A stretch of DNA of 64,000 bases, taken from NCBI RefSeq assembly GCF_001592935.1, contig NZ_LRDB01000050.1, forward strand, positions 434,001-498,000, written 5' to 3'. The notes beneath the pieces were generated by a model. That model saw only the letters and a program-made list of their open reading frames with translations. It did not search any database and was not told the origin of the DNA. Made by a program: the position numbers and the translations under genes. Shown here in pieces: positions 9,200 to 16,692 of the stretch (position 1 is its first letter; each line of letters starts with the position of its first letter). Source of the DNA: Roseivirga echinicomitans (GTDB lineage: Bacteria > Bacteroidota > Bacteroidia > Cytophagales > Cyclobacteriaceae).

Positions 9200-10033
9200 A
9201 TGATCATCAATAAATTCCCTGGAACCCACATCACGGCAGAATTACTTAACCCAAAGCACTCCAATTTCTGTGCTGTATTCTACGAAACGCCTCCGCTTCA
9301 ACCCGAAGTAGTAATGGGCTCTGTAAATGCAGGCACTTCTTATACCGGTTCATTATTCGAAATGGGGCAAGAAGGCATGACCGGAGCTTTTTATGGCATC
9401 CTCAGTGTACAGCAGAATTTTGTAGGGAAACATCCTTATCAGAAAATCCATAAGACCCTTCATCGCCTTGCTGAAGGCAAAGAGACTACTTATATCGATG
9501 ACTTCGATAGTGATTTTGGGGTGCAGTTTGCGCTTATTCAAAAACCACCCGTAGACACGGCTTGCATCGATTTTGACGGTACGGTTTTCATCGATGTATT
9601 CAAGGATCATTTGCGTCCTTACCAAATTGACGCCAATTATGCCATGATCTATGTGGTGCCTCCCCTAGCGGATTTGTACAGCACTCCAAACGATTTCCTG
9701 AACGCCATTGAAGACACTGCGGAAAACATCGTTCGGGCAGTAATGAACTACAACAAGAATTTTACATTGGAGAGCAGCCCAAATAGCCTAAACCTCAAGC
9801 CGATCAATACGATTCGAGTGTGTTTGTTCAGCGCAGGCTATTTTAACTCGTTCCAGATCTCACACGATCAAATCGCTGCTTACATCTATCACGGAATAGC
9901 AAGTCAACTGCATAGCGCAGAAACTTACATCACCAACGTGCAGTTCGAAAACAACTACCACGAGGTAATGGCCACTGGCCTGAAGTCAGAAACTCAGGAT
10001 TTCAGTGTTTTAAGAAAGTTAATGGCAGAATGA
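9200..10033 (+). CDS. Conserved-looking protein of unknown function
   Basis: I do not recognise this 277-residue protein. There is no signal peptide and no hydrophobic membrane segment, so it should be cytoplasmic. It has a mixed alpha/beta look. Notable phrases are MGSVNAGTSYTGSLFEMGQEGM (Gly-rich, possible phosphate-loop-like turn), CIDFDGTVFIDVFKDH and TIRVCLFSAGYFNSFQIS. The phrase DFDGTVF recalls the nucleophile loop of HAD phosphatases (DxDGT), but the surrounding order of elements does not fit a HAD fold, so I do not assign it. It ends one base before the convergent DEAD-box gene. The long upstream gap (8972-9199) has no perfect -7 box. Confidence 0.65.
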   Translation: MIINKFPGTHITAELLNPKHSNFCAVFYETPPLQPEVVMGSVNAGTSYTGSLFEMGQEGMTGAFYGILSVQQNFVGKHPYQKIHKTLHRLAEGKETTYIDDFDSDFGVQFALIQKPPVDTACIDFDGTVFIDVFKDHLRPYQIDANYAMIYVVPPLADLYSTPNDFLNAIEDTAENIVRAVMNYNKNFTLESSPNSLNLKPINTIRVCLFSAGYFNSFQISHDQIAAYIYHGIASQLHSAETYITNVQFENNYHEVMATGLKSETQDFSVLRKLMAE

Positions 10034-10034
10034 A

Positions 10035-11147
10035 CTAGCTCAGCTCTTTGATCTTGATTTTCAATTCCTTTTCAATTTCAAAGATTCTTTGCTTTTCCTT
10101 TTCAGAAATAAACAAGATCGAAGTTCCTTTTAAACCAGCACGACCAGTTCTTCCGCTACGGTGGGTGTAATATTCAATTTGCTGAGGAAGTTGATAGTGC
10201 AATACAAAGCTTAAGCCTTTCACATCAATACCACGGGCTGCAATATCGGTTGCTACTAAAATCTCGATCTTTTCACTTTTAAACATACGCATTACCTTAT
10301 CACGGTCGCGTTGCCCCATATCACCTTCAATTACATCTATAGCAATATTTTTGGCCAATAACTGCTTGGTAAGAATTCTTGCCGCGTTTTTAGTCTGGCA
10401 GAAAATCATTCCGCGTTCATCTTTGTGATACGACAAGAAATGATTGATTTCCTGCACCTTATCTTTTGAGTGACAAACCACATATTCGTGGCTGATGTTG
10501 GCATTTACGCCAGCACTTCTTCCTACTTCAATTTTCTGGGCATTAGGTCTTAAGAATTTCGAAATGATCTCTCTAATTCCATCAGGCATGGTAGCCGAAA
10601 ACAACCAAATGGTACGCTCGGCAGGAACAAAATCCAAAATACTGTACATGTCCGGCTTAAAGCCCATGCTCAACATTTCGTCTGCTTCGTCCATTACCAC
10701 ATACTTCACTTGAGAAATATCAATTACTTCTCTTTTGATCAAATCCATTAAACGACCAGGAGTCGCCACAACGATATGAGTAGGTCTTTTCAAACGTTGA
10801 ATTTGAACTTGCATATCAGCACCACCATAAACCGCCTCGATAAATATCTTATCGGTGTACTTGGTGAATTTGAACAATTGCTTTGCGATTTGTTGACACA
10901 ATTCACGTGTGGGTGCTAAAATCAAACCTTGGATGGCCTCTTTCTTTGTGTCAATTTTCTGAAGCAAAGGCAAGCCAAAAGCTGCCGTTTTTCCAGTTCC
11001 TGTTTGTGCCTGACCAATAAAATCGGTGTTCTGTTGAAGGAGAATTGGGATGGAAAGCGATTGAACCTGAGATGGTTCAAGGATATTCATTTCGCTTAAG
11101 CCTTTGATTAAATCTTTAGATATGCCGAGTTCGGAAAATGTAGTCAC
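10035..11147 (-). CDS. DEAD-box ATP-dependent RNA helicase
   Basis: RNA helicase with the full set of DEAD-box motifs: the Q motif region (EPSQVQSLSIP), motif I AQTGTGKT (residues 47-54), PTRELC, DEAD (153-156), SAT (184-186), then ARGIDVKG and HRSGRTGRAG in the second RecA domain. At about 370 residues it is a minimal helicase core without the basic C-terminal tail of RhlE or CsdA types. The usual role is ribosome assembly or RNA decay, and which one cannot be told here. I chose the GTG start at 11147 because the longer TTG candidate at 11174 lies inside a perfect -7 box, and because core-only family members start just before the Phe of the Q-motif region. Confidence 0.92.
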   Translation of the reverse strand: MTTFSELGISKDLIKGLSEMNILEPSQVQSLSIPILLQQNTDFIGQAQTGTGKTAAFGLPLLQKIDTKKEAIQGLILAPTRELCQQIAKQLFKFTKYTDKIFIEAVYGGADMQVQIQRLKRPTHIVVATPGRLMDLIKREVIDISQVKYVVMDEADEMLSMGFKPDMYSILDFVPAERTIWLFSATMPDGIREIISKFLRPNAQKIEVGRSAGVNANISHEYVVCHSKDKVQEINHFLSYHKDERGMIFCQTKNAARILTKQLLAKNIAIDVIEGDMGQRDRDKVMRMFKSEKIEILVATDIAARGIDVKGLSFVLHYQLPQQIEYYTHRSGRTGRAGLKGTSILFISEKEKQRIFEIEKELKIKIKELS

Positions 11148-11171
11148 TGTGTCTTTTATTTTTTGCAACTG

Positions 11172-11179
11172 CAAAGGTA
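11172..11179 (-). promoter_or_regulatory. -7 box TACCTTTG of the DEAD-box helicase
   Basis: Perfect TAnnTTTG on the minus strand. It covers the upstream TTG start candidate, predicts transcription start near 11168 and a leader of about 21 bases to the GTG at 11147. Confidence 0.6.
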
Positions 11180-11249
11180 GAACGAATACTTCGCATTAAA
11201 GCATTGGATTCTTCTTTCAACCTGACTTATTTGCAGTAAAATAAGGAGC

Positions 11250-11777
11250 ATGGAAGTAAAAATAGGAATAATCACAGTATCGGATCGGGCGAGTAAAGGA
11301 ACTTACGAAGACCTCTCTGGCCCTGCCATTATTGAAACCCTCAACGAATACCTCGTTTCAAAGTGGGAGCCTATCTACCATGTAATTCCAGATGAGCAAC
11401 ATTTAATTGAAAGCACCATCAAACAAATGGCCGATAAAGAAGGCTGTTGTTTAATTGTAACCACAGGCGGAACAGGCCCCGCTCCTCGTGATGTAACCCC
11501 AGAAGCCACCGAGGCAGTTTGCCATAAAATGATGCCGGGCTTTGGTGAGCTGATGCGACAAGAAAGTTTGAAATACGTGCCTACGGCTATTTTATCAAGG
11601 CAAACCGCAGGAATCAGAGGGAAATCGCTGGTGGTGAATTTACCGGGAAAACCTAAGTCCATAAGAGAATGTCTGGATGCCGTTTTTCCTGCCATCCCCT
11701 ATTGTATTGATTTAATTGGTGGGGCCTTTATTGAAACCAAGCCCGAAGTAATGCTGGTTTTCAGACCAAAACAGTAA
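11250..11777 (+). CDS. mog: MogA/MoaB-type molybdopterin adenylyltransferase
   Basis: Cytoplasmic enzyme of molybdenum cofactor synthesis that adenylylates molybdopterin before metal insertion (MogA/MoaB family). The 175-residue protein starts with the usual IGIITVSDRASKGTYEDLSGPAI and carries the signature TTGGTGPAPRDVTPEAT, followed by GFGELMRQ and NLPGKPKSIRECLDA, all typical of the family. No other moa or moe gene is next to it. It starts at a clear ATG about 75 bases from the divergent DEAD-box promoter. MogA and MoaB are hard to tell apart by sequence alone; the length fits a MogA-like enzyme. Confidence 0.88.
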   Translation: MEVKIGIITVSDRASKGTYEDLSGPAIIETLNEYLVSKWEPIYHVIPDEQHLIESTIKQMADKEGCCLIVTTGGTGPAPRDVTPEATEAVCHKMMPGFGELMRQESLKYVPTAILSRQTAGIRGKSLVVNLPGKPKSIRECLDAVFPAIPYCIDLIGGAFIETKPEVMLVFRPKQ

Positions 11778-11891
11778 TCTGAAAGCGATTGTAAACAGCT
11801 TTTGAACTACATAGGGCAATACCATGTTTATGGGCTGCAATAGGCATTAATCATTTTTGAAAACCCGTTTCAAAAGCCAGTCAATTAATTG

Positions 11892-11899
11892 TACTTTTG
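11892..11899 (+). promoter_or_regulatory. -7 box TACTTTTG of the folE-cysS operon
   Basis: Perfect TAnnTTTG. Transcription should start near 11903, leaving a leader of about 54 bases to the ATG at 11957. A TTG codon at 11897 lies inside the box and cannot be the start. Confidence 0.6.
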
Positions 11900-11956
11900 C
11901 ACAACTTTTCTGCTTACGGGCAGTATAAACGATTCATTGTTTTAGGTAACCAGTTA

Positions 11957-12649
11957 ATGAAAAATAAAAACGGTAAAAGTTCAGAGGATTTGTTGAAGCA
12001 AATTGAAGAGATGGGTGACGATCACATGATGTCCTCTATTGAAACACCGATGCGCGAAGGCGCTTTTGATTTATCAGACGAAGAGAAAATCGCCATTATT
12101 CAAGGCCACTTCGAGAAAATCATGCACACCTTAGGCTTAGACTTGACTGACGATAGTTTAAGTGGCACACCAAAACGCGTAGCCAAGCTTTACGTAAAGG
12201 AGCTTTTTAAGGGCTTAAAGCCAGAAAACAAACCTTCACTTTCTACTTTTCAAAATAAGTATGAGTACAGTGAAATGCTTGTTGAAAAGAACATCACCCT
12301 TTACTCCAACTGTGAGCATCACTTCTTACCTATTGTTGGTAAAGCACACGTTGCTTACATTCCCAATGGAAAAGTAATTGGCCTTTCTAAAATCAACAGA
12401 ATCGTAGATTATTACTCAAGAAGACCACAGGTTCAAGAGCGTTTGGCCATTCAAATTCTTGATGAAATGAAACGTGCTTTGAACACCGAAGATGTAGCGG
12501 TATATATAGATGCCGAGCACATGTGTGTAAGCTCTAGAGGCGTATCAGATCAATCTTCATCTACGGTTACTGTAGAATACAGCGGTAAATTCAAGGAAGA
12601 AGAAACCAAAAGAGAATTTTTAACCTACGTGAACGACAAGCTTAAATGA
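11957..12649 (+). CDS. folE: GTP cyclohydrolase I
   Basis: Converts GTP to 7,8-dihydroneopterin triphosphate, the first step of tetrahydrofolate (and other pterin) synthesis, as a cytoplasmic zinc enzyme. The C-terminal 190 residues are the classical FolE fold: GLDLTDDSLSGTPKRVAKLY, SNCEHHFLPIVGKAHVAYIPNGK (the Cys and His of the zinc/active site), GLSKINRIVDYYSRRPQVQERL, and AEHMCVSSRGV carrying the third zinc ligand Cys. The start at 11957 gives 230 residues with a charged N-terminal extension. The stop codon overlaps the cysS start (ATGA), so the two genes are translationally coupled. Confidence 0.95.
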   Translation: MKNKNGKSSEDLLKQIEEMGDDHMMSSIETPMREGAFDLSDEEKIAIIQGHFEKIMHTLGLDLTDDSLSGTPKRVAKLYVKELFKGLKPENKPSLSTFQNKYEYSEMLVEKNITLYSNCEHHFLPIVGKAHVAYIPNGKVIGLSKINRIVDYYSRRPQVQERLAIQILDEMKRALNTEDVAVYIDAEHMCVSSRGVSDQSSSTVTVEYSGKFKEEETKREFLTYVNDKLK

Positions 12650-14157
12650 GCCTGATTGAACAATACCCAATTTCAGTATACAACTCTCTCACAAAACAAA
12701 AAGAGGTTTTCAAGCCCCTTGTAGAAGACCGAGTAGGTATGTATGTATGTGGACCGACCGTGTATAGCGATGTCCATTTGGGTAATGTTCGCACCTTCCT
12801 TTCTTTCGATATTGTTTTCAGGTACCTCAAGTTTTTAGGATACAAAGTGCGCTATGTGCGTAACATCACCGATGTGGGTCACCTCGTAGGCGATGCCGAT
12901 GAAGGAGAAGATAAAATTGCTAAAAAAGCACGTTTAGAAGAAATTGAACCGATGGAAGTGGTGCAGAAATACACCAATGGCTTCCATGATGTCATGCAGC
13001 TTTTCAATATTCAAGCGCCTTCTATTGAACCTACGGCCACCGGCCACTTAATAGAGCAAATTGAATTTATTAAGAAGATCATTGAAAATGGCTTTGCCTA
13101 TGAAAAGGACGGTTCAGTCTATTTCAATGTAAGAAAATACAACGAGGCACATCAGTACGGAGAGCTTTCGGGCAGAAACGTTGATGACATGCTTTCGAAC
13201 ACCCGAACCTTGGCGGGCCAAGATCAAAAAGCCGATCCATTGGATTTCGCTTTATGGAAAAAGGCTGAAGCAGGACACTTAATGCACTGGCCATCGCCAT
13301 GGAGCGAAGGTTTCCCTGGTTGGCATTTGGAATGCTCTGCCATGAGTACAAAATACTTGGGTCAGTCCTTCGATATTCACGGAGGAGGAATGGATTTGAA
13401 ATTCCCTCACCACGAAGCGGAGATTGCCCAAAACAAAGGATGTCACCATGCTGGAGGCGCCAATTATTGGATTCATGCCAATATGCTTACCGTAAATGGT
13501 CGTAAAATGGCCAAAAGCGAGGGCAATGGTTTTACTCCAGAAGAACTGGTCACAGGAAATCACAAGCTTTTGGAACGCGGTTATAGCCCTATGACGGTAC
13601 GTTTCTTTATGCTCCAAAGCCATTATGCAAGCACGCTGGACTTCAGTAACGAAGCCTTACAAGCTGCAGAGAAAGGCTTTAGGCGTTTGATGGCCAGCGT
13701 GCAGCTGATCGACAAACTTCCTGCTGCTGGAACTGGAAAGGTTTCTCAAGAGAAATCGGAAGAGCTGAAAGGCTTTATCGACCAAGCCATGCAAGACTTG
13801 AGCGATGACTTCAATACTGCTAAAGCGATTGCTTCATTGTTTGAAATTAGTTCTAAAGTCAATACTTACTATCAGAACCCTTCGGAACTGGCAGAGATTG
13901 ATGCTGAAGCTTTTGACTTTGCGACTACGAAATTCAAGGCCATTATCAACGATGTGCTAGGTTTGGTTTCTGAAACCGAAAATGCGGCTCAAAACAATGT
14001 TTTAGAAGGCGCAATGGAGGTTTTGATCAACTTAAGAAAAGAGGCAAAGTTTTCTAAAGACTATGCGCTTTCAGATAAAATTAGAGATGACCTCAAAACT
14101 GTGGGCATTCAATTAAAAGACGAAAAAGGAGGCGAAACCTCTTTTACCATAGACTAA
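12646..14157 (+). CDS. cysS: Cysteinyl-tRNA synthetase
   Basis: Class I aminoacyl-tRNA synthetase charging tRNA-Cys. It has the zinc-binding Cys in MYVCGPTVY (Cys35), the HIGH-type motif HLGN (44-47), [29 protein letters not shown] (zinc ligands and active site) and the KMSKS-type motif KMAKS (287-291). The C-terminal helical anticodon-binding part is complete. The length of 503 residues is slightly above the E. coli enzyme, as usual in Bacteroidota. It overlaps the end of folE by four bases, and dcd follows after four bases, so folE-cysS-dcd looks like one operon. Confidence 0.97.
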   Translation: MSLIEQYPISVYNSLTKQKEVFKPLVEDRVGMYVCGPTVYSDVHLGNVRTFLSFDIVFRYLKFLGYKVRYVRNITDVGHLVGDADEGEDKIAKKARLEEIEPMEVVQKYTNGFHDVMQLFNIQAPSIEPTATGHLIEQIEFIKKIIENGFAYEKDGSVYFNVRKYNEAHQYGELSGRNVDDMLSNTRTLAGQDQKADPLDFALWKKAEAGHLMHWPSPWSEGFPGWHLECSAMSTKYLGQSFDIHGGGMDLKFPHHEAEIAQNKGCHHAGGANYWIHANMLTVNGRKMAKSEGNGFTPEELVTGNHKLLERGYSPMTVRFFMLQSHYASTLDFSNEALQAAEKGFRRLMASVQLIDKLPAAGTGKVSQEKSEELKGFIDQAMQDLSDDFNTAKAIASLFEISSKVNTYYQNPSELAEIDAEAFDFATTKFKAIINDVLGLVSETENAAQNNVLEGAMEVLINLRKEAKFSKDYALSDKIRDDLKTVGIQLKDEKGGETSFTID

Positions 14158-14161
14158 GCAT

Positions 14162-14689
14162 ATGATTCTTTCAGGAAGGGAAATTCAAAGAGAAATGGGC
14201 AAAGGCATCAATATTGAGCCTTTCAATCCATCTCAGCTGAACCCAAACAGTTATAACCTAAAGTTGCATCAGGAGCTACTCACCTATTCGAATACCGAAT
14301 TGGACATGAAGCAGCCCAACCCAACGGAAAAGTTGACCATTCCTGAAGAAGGATTGCTCTTAGAAACCAACAAGCTTTACTTGGGCCGTACAGTGGAGCA
14401 CACTGAGACTTCTAAGTTTGTACCCATGCTGGAAGGCCGTTCTTCTATCGGACGCTTAGGCTTGTTTATTCACGTCACTGCTGGCTTTGGCGATGTAGGC
14501 TTCAACGGTTTCTGGACATTGGAGATTTTCTGTGTGCAGCCCATCAGAATTTACGCTGGAGTAGAAATTTGTCAGATTTTCTACCATACCATTGAAGGCG
14601 ATTACGACATGTACAAAGAAGGCAAATACCAGAACAACCAAGGCATTCAGCCGAGTTTACTCTATAAGGATTTCGAAAGAAAGGCTTAA
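14162..14689 (+). CDS. dcd: dCTP deaminase
   Basis: Deaminates dCTP to dUTP for thymidylate synthesis. It is a trimeric, dUTPase-fold cytoplasmic enzyme. Signature parts are LNPNSYNLKLHQELLTY, the substrate loop MLEGRSSIGRLGLFIHVTAGFGDVGFNGFWTLEI (catalytic Glu in TLEI, Arg/Ser in GRSSIGR) and AGVEICQIFYH. The length of 175 residues is normal. It starts four bases after cysS, so it is probably the last gene of the folE-cysS-dcd unit and places nucleotide precursor synthesis next to translation. Confidence 0.93.
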   Translation: MILSGREIQREMGKGINIEPFNPSQLNPNSYNLKLHQELLTYSNTELDMKQPNPTEKLTIPEEGLLLETNKLYLGRTVEHTETSKFVPMLEGRSSIGRLGLFIHVTAGFGDVGFNGFWTLEIFCVQPIRIYAGVEICQIFYHTIEGDYDMYKEGKYQNNQGIQPSLLYKDFERKA

Positions 14690-14787
14690 TATTTTTTATT
14701 AATCTTCATCATCCCAATCCCTAATTATAAATAGCGAGGCGTATATAAAAGTAAGTATATAGGTTAAATTAAGTCCGTTTCAATCCT

Positions 14788-15522
14788 ATGTTTAGACATC
14801 AAGGAAAAAGAAGAACGTTTAAGAATAACTTACGGATTGCGATCGTACTTTCCTTTGTGGCGGGTATTGTAAACCTAGCGGGCTTTCTAGCCATACACCA
14901 GCTCACCACCAATGTAACAGGGCATTTTGCTCTTTTCATCAACGATATACTTGAGTTTGAATACTGGAAAGGCCTCGCCTACTTTCTTTATACCGTTTCC
15001 TTCCTCTTCGGTTCTTTTACTTCAAGCTTGTTGATTGAGTGGGCCATGAAGACCAAGAAACTCAACATTTTCATTTTACCTACATTACTTGAATCCGCAA
15101 TTTTACTGCTGGTTGTTTTATTCAATGACTTATCAGTATTGGAGTCGCCAAATACAATAGCCTGCCTGCTACTTTTTGCTATGGGGGTGCAGAACTCATT
15201 CGTTACTAAAATTTCGAATGCCGTAGTAAGAACCACTCACCTGACAGGGCTTTTCACCGATTTGGGCATCGAATTGTCCCAGCTGTTTTTTCTCAAAAAA
15301 ACAACCAGAAGAAGCGGCATTGTCTCCACCATTAAATTGAGGATTTACATCATCACCTTTTTCTTTTTAGGAGGCATCTTTGGAGGCTTTCTTTATATGA
15401 AAATCCAGTTGAACGTGCTGATCATAGCGGCCGTGATTCTATTAACTGGACTGATTTACGATGACATGAGACATAGATTCTTACTGGCCAAACGGAAGTA
15501 CCTCCACAAAAAGATGGTGTGA
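14788..15522 (+). CDS. DUF1275 (YoaK family) membrane protein
   Basis: Integral membrane protein of 244 residues with six hydrophobic segments (about 18-40, 60-80, 92-112, 118-136, 190-207, 210-228). The opening phrase FVAGIVNLAGFLAIHQLTTNVTGH and AMGVQNSFVTKISNAVVRTTHLTGLFTDLGIELSQ are typical of DUF1275/YoaK. The function of the family is unknown. The present C-terminus reads KYLHKKMV and then TGA. An exact copy of the last 20 coding bases before the final codon lies at 16613-16632, where it reads on as KKMS-stop into a strong terminator. That suggests the original gene end was displaced by the inserted repeat island. Confidence 0.85.
   Translation: MFRHQGKRRTFKNNLRIAIVLSFVAGIVNLAGFLAIHQLTTNVTGHFALFINDILEFEYWKGLAYFLYTVSFLFGSFTSSLLIEWAMKTKKLNIFILPTLLESAILLLVVLFNDLSVLESPNTIACLLLFAMGVQNSFVTKISNAVVRTTHLTGLFTDLGIELSQLFFLKKTTRRSGIVSTIKLRIYIITFFFLGGIFGGFLYMKIQLNVLIIAAVILLTGLIYDDMRHRFLLAKRKYLHKKMV
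15497..15516 (+). repeat. Left copy of a 20-base direct repeat (gene-end duplication)
   Basis: AGTACCTCCACAAAAAGATG, encoding the end of the DUF1275 protein, is repeated without mismatch at 16613-16632. Identity stops at once on both sides. The two copies bracket the RAYT/REP island. Confidence 0.9.
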
Positions 15523-15560
15523 GACAGGCATGCATCTAATTCGTTTTAAGTGCTCCTCAA

Positions 15561-15643
15561 AATAGGCAAGCATCAGTTACCGTAGTGGATAACTAAACCT
15601 CAGAAGTTTACTAGTTCGCACTTGCAGTGCGGATTGGTCTTAT
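15561..15643 (+). repeat. REP-like repeat unit, copy 1
   Basis: Contains GGCAAGCATCAGTTAC and the hairpin CGCACTTGCAGTGCG (15617-15631, stem of six, loop TGC). Its last 36 bases (15608-15643) match 16427-16462 with a single mismatch. It lies 50 bases downstream of the RAYT stop. Confidence 0.8.
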
Positions 15644-15692
15644 ATTCTTCACTTACTTTTGAGAATTCAGTGTTGGCTGGTCTTTAGATATA

Positions 15693-16241
15693 TCAAATTA
15701 TAAACTCAATATTCAACATGCCCTCCTTTCCTGCATATTGTCGAGCGGATGAATATATGTAATGATCAGGCTCGTCTACGATGTGTTCAGAAACTGGATT
15801 ATTGTGAATGTAGACTAATTTTTGAGATACCATTTCGCCAGTCAGTAATTCTCTGGGATGGAAACCATCTTGCCATAATTTATAGGACTTACCTCTTACT
15901 CTACGTTGGGCTTCGAATCTAAACTTGTTCAACATCCATTCTCTTCTACTTTCATTGATGGCCTGAATTTCCTTGATCAATGCCTTGGCAGTAAAGGTTT
16001 TGAAATCACGGATAATATCAGGGAGTTTTGTTTCATGAGTGGTACTCACAATCAAATGGATATGACTGGTCATAATGACAAAGGCATGTACATTTAAACC
16101 TTTGTTTTCTATACAGTATTGAAGTGATTTAATCAGTATGTCCTTGTACTCTGGCCTTGTAAATAGGTCTACCCAACCTATGACTGTACAGGTGATGAAA
16201 TATACTCCTTCGGAATTATTGACTTTGTATTTTCGGGACAT
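15693..16241 (-). CDS. REP-associated tyrosine transposase (RAYT, IS200/IS605-like)
   Basis: HUH-type single-strand nuclease of 182 residues in the Y1 transposase family. The HUH motif is HIH in TSHIHLIVS. The catalytic Tyr is in KLVYIHNNPV. The ending EPDHYIYSSARQYAG is typical of Bacteroidota RAYTs. Known relatives bind and nick REP hairpin repeats and are usually domesticated single-copy genes that do not move themselves. Direct copies of a hairpin repeat flank this gene (15561-15643 and 16383-16462), as in known REPtrons. The frame is intact, so it may be active. Its start (ATGTCCCGAAAATAC) is preceded by an AT-rich stretch. Confidence 0.9.
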   Translation of the reverse strand: MSRKYKVNNSEGVYFITCTVIGWVDLFTRPEYKDILIKSLQYCIENKGLNVHAFVIMTSHIHLIVSTTHETKLPDIIRDFKTFTAKALIKEIQAINESRREWMLNKFRFEAQRRVRGKSYKLWQDGFHPRELLTGEMVSQKLVYIHNNPVSEHIVDEPDHYIYSSARQYAGKEGMLNIEFII

Positions 16242-16310
16242 AACGAATTTTGAACTAAACTAATTTAAGTATTTTTAAAAATAGTTCAATAAATAAAGCT
16301 CAAAAGCCCG

Positions 16311-16340
16311 GCTAGTTCGCGTCTTTAGTGCGGCCTAACC
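16311..16340 (+). repeat. REP-like repeat, degenerate partial copy
   Basis: CTAGTTCGCGTCTTTAGTGCGG mirrors the CTAGTTCGCACTTGCAGTGCGG core of the full repeats with changes in the loop and inner stem. It lies just upstream of the RAYT start. Confidence 0.6.
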
Positions 16341-16382
16341 TTTCTTTATCCTTAAAGAAAATGCATTAAAAAAGCATGACAA

Positions 16383-16462
16383 GATAGGCACGCACAACAT
16401 GTGCGCGCCAGTTACGGCCGTAGAGCTTACTAGTTCGCACTTGCAGTGCGGACTGGTCTTAT
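16383..16462 (+). repeat. REP-like repeat unit, copy 2
   Basis: Same orientation as copy 1. It has two hairpins: CGCACA-ACA-TGTGCG (16391-16405, extended by GGC/GCC) and CGCACTTGCAGTGCG (16436-16450). The part 16427-16462 matches copy 1 with one mismatch, and the linker CAGTTACGGCCGTAG matches CAGTTACCGTAG. Confidence 0.8.
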
Positions 16463-16493
16463 CCCCCCTTCTCAACGCATAACCTCATAAAAA

Positions 16494-16519
16494 AACCAGC
16501 CCTGTTTCCAAAGCTGGTT
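16494..16519. terminator. Orphan terminator-like hairpin inside the repeat island
   Basis: AACCAGC (16494-16500) pairs with GCTGGTT (16513-16519), with As before and TTTTC after. No gene ends next to it, so it may be carried by the island or shield its neighbours from read-through. Confidence 0.5.
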
Positions 16520-16561
16520 TTCTGCTATGTTTCTAATCAATCCACTTCAAATGCATAACAA

Positions 16562-16612
16562 AATAGGTACTCGCCAAAGGCAAGCACCAGTTACTCCAGT
16601 TACCGCAGTGGG
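16562..16612 (+). repeat. REP-like repeat, partial copy at the right edge
   Basis: Shares AATAGG and GGCAAGCACCAGTTAC (16579-16594) with copy 1. AGGTACTC at 16565-16572 pairs with GAGTACCT at 16612-16619, so the inverted repeat reaches into the right copy of the duplicated gene end. Confidence 0.6.
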
Positions 16613-16632
16613 AGTACCTCCACAAAAAGATG
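16613..16632 (+). repeat. Right copy of the 20-base direct repeat
   Basis: Exact copy of 15497-15516. Read in the DUF1275 frame it continues TCG TAA and runs into the terminator at 16644-16669, as an original gene end would. Confidence 0.9.
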
Positions 16633-16643
16633 TCGTAAAAAAA

Positions 16644-16669
16644 GGCTCATCCGCAAATGCGAATGAGCC
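16644..16669. terminator. Bidirectional terminator
   Basis: GGCTCATCCGC pairs with GCGAATGAGCC with one mismatch and an AAAT loop. Seven As precede and CTTTTT follows, so it can stop both directions. It serves the M28 peptidase gene (stop at 16693) and, before the island arrived, probably the DUF1275 gene. Confidence 0.8.
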
Positions 16670-16692
16670 CTTTTTATGAATTTCCTTTCAGC

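Larger units (their letters stand above)
15517..16612. mobile_element. REP-like repeat island with RAYT transposase
   Basis: A segment of 1,096 bases bounded by the two 20-base direct repeats. It contains one RAYT (HUH) transposase gene on the minus strand, two copies of an approximately 80-base repeat in the same orientation, two partial copies and an orphan terminator. RAYT proteins are known to act with REP hairpins in other bacteria (REPtrons). Insertion as a unit is an inference from the duplicated gene end. Confidence 0.65.

Noticed and set aside
9540-9620. HAD phosphatase motif (DFDGT) in the unknown protein
   Set aside because: The motif is not near the N-terminus and the other HAD motifs are missing in order; noted as a finding only.
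13279-13623. Minus-strand frame inside cysS
   Set aside because: Fully inside a strongly supported gene, no motif, no start signals.
15901-15930. tRNA-like T-loop sequence (TTCGAATC)
   Set aside because: It lies inside the RAYT coding sequence and no acceptor or anticodon stems can be formed around it.
15561-16612. Possible CRISPR array
   Set aside because: The repeats are few, irregularly spaced and hairpin-type, with a RAYT gene between them and no cas genes.
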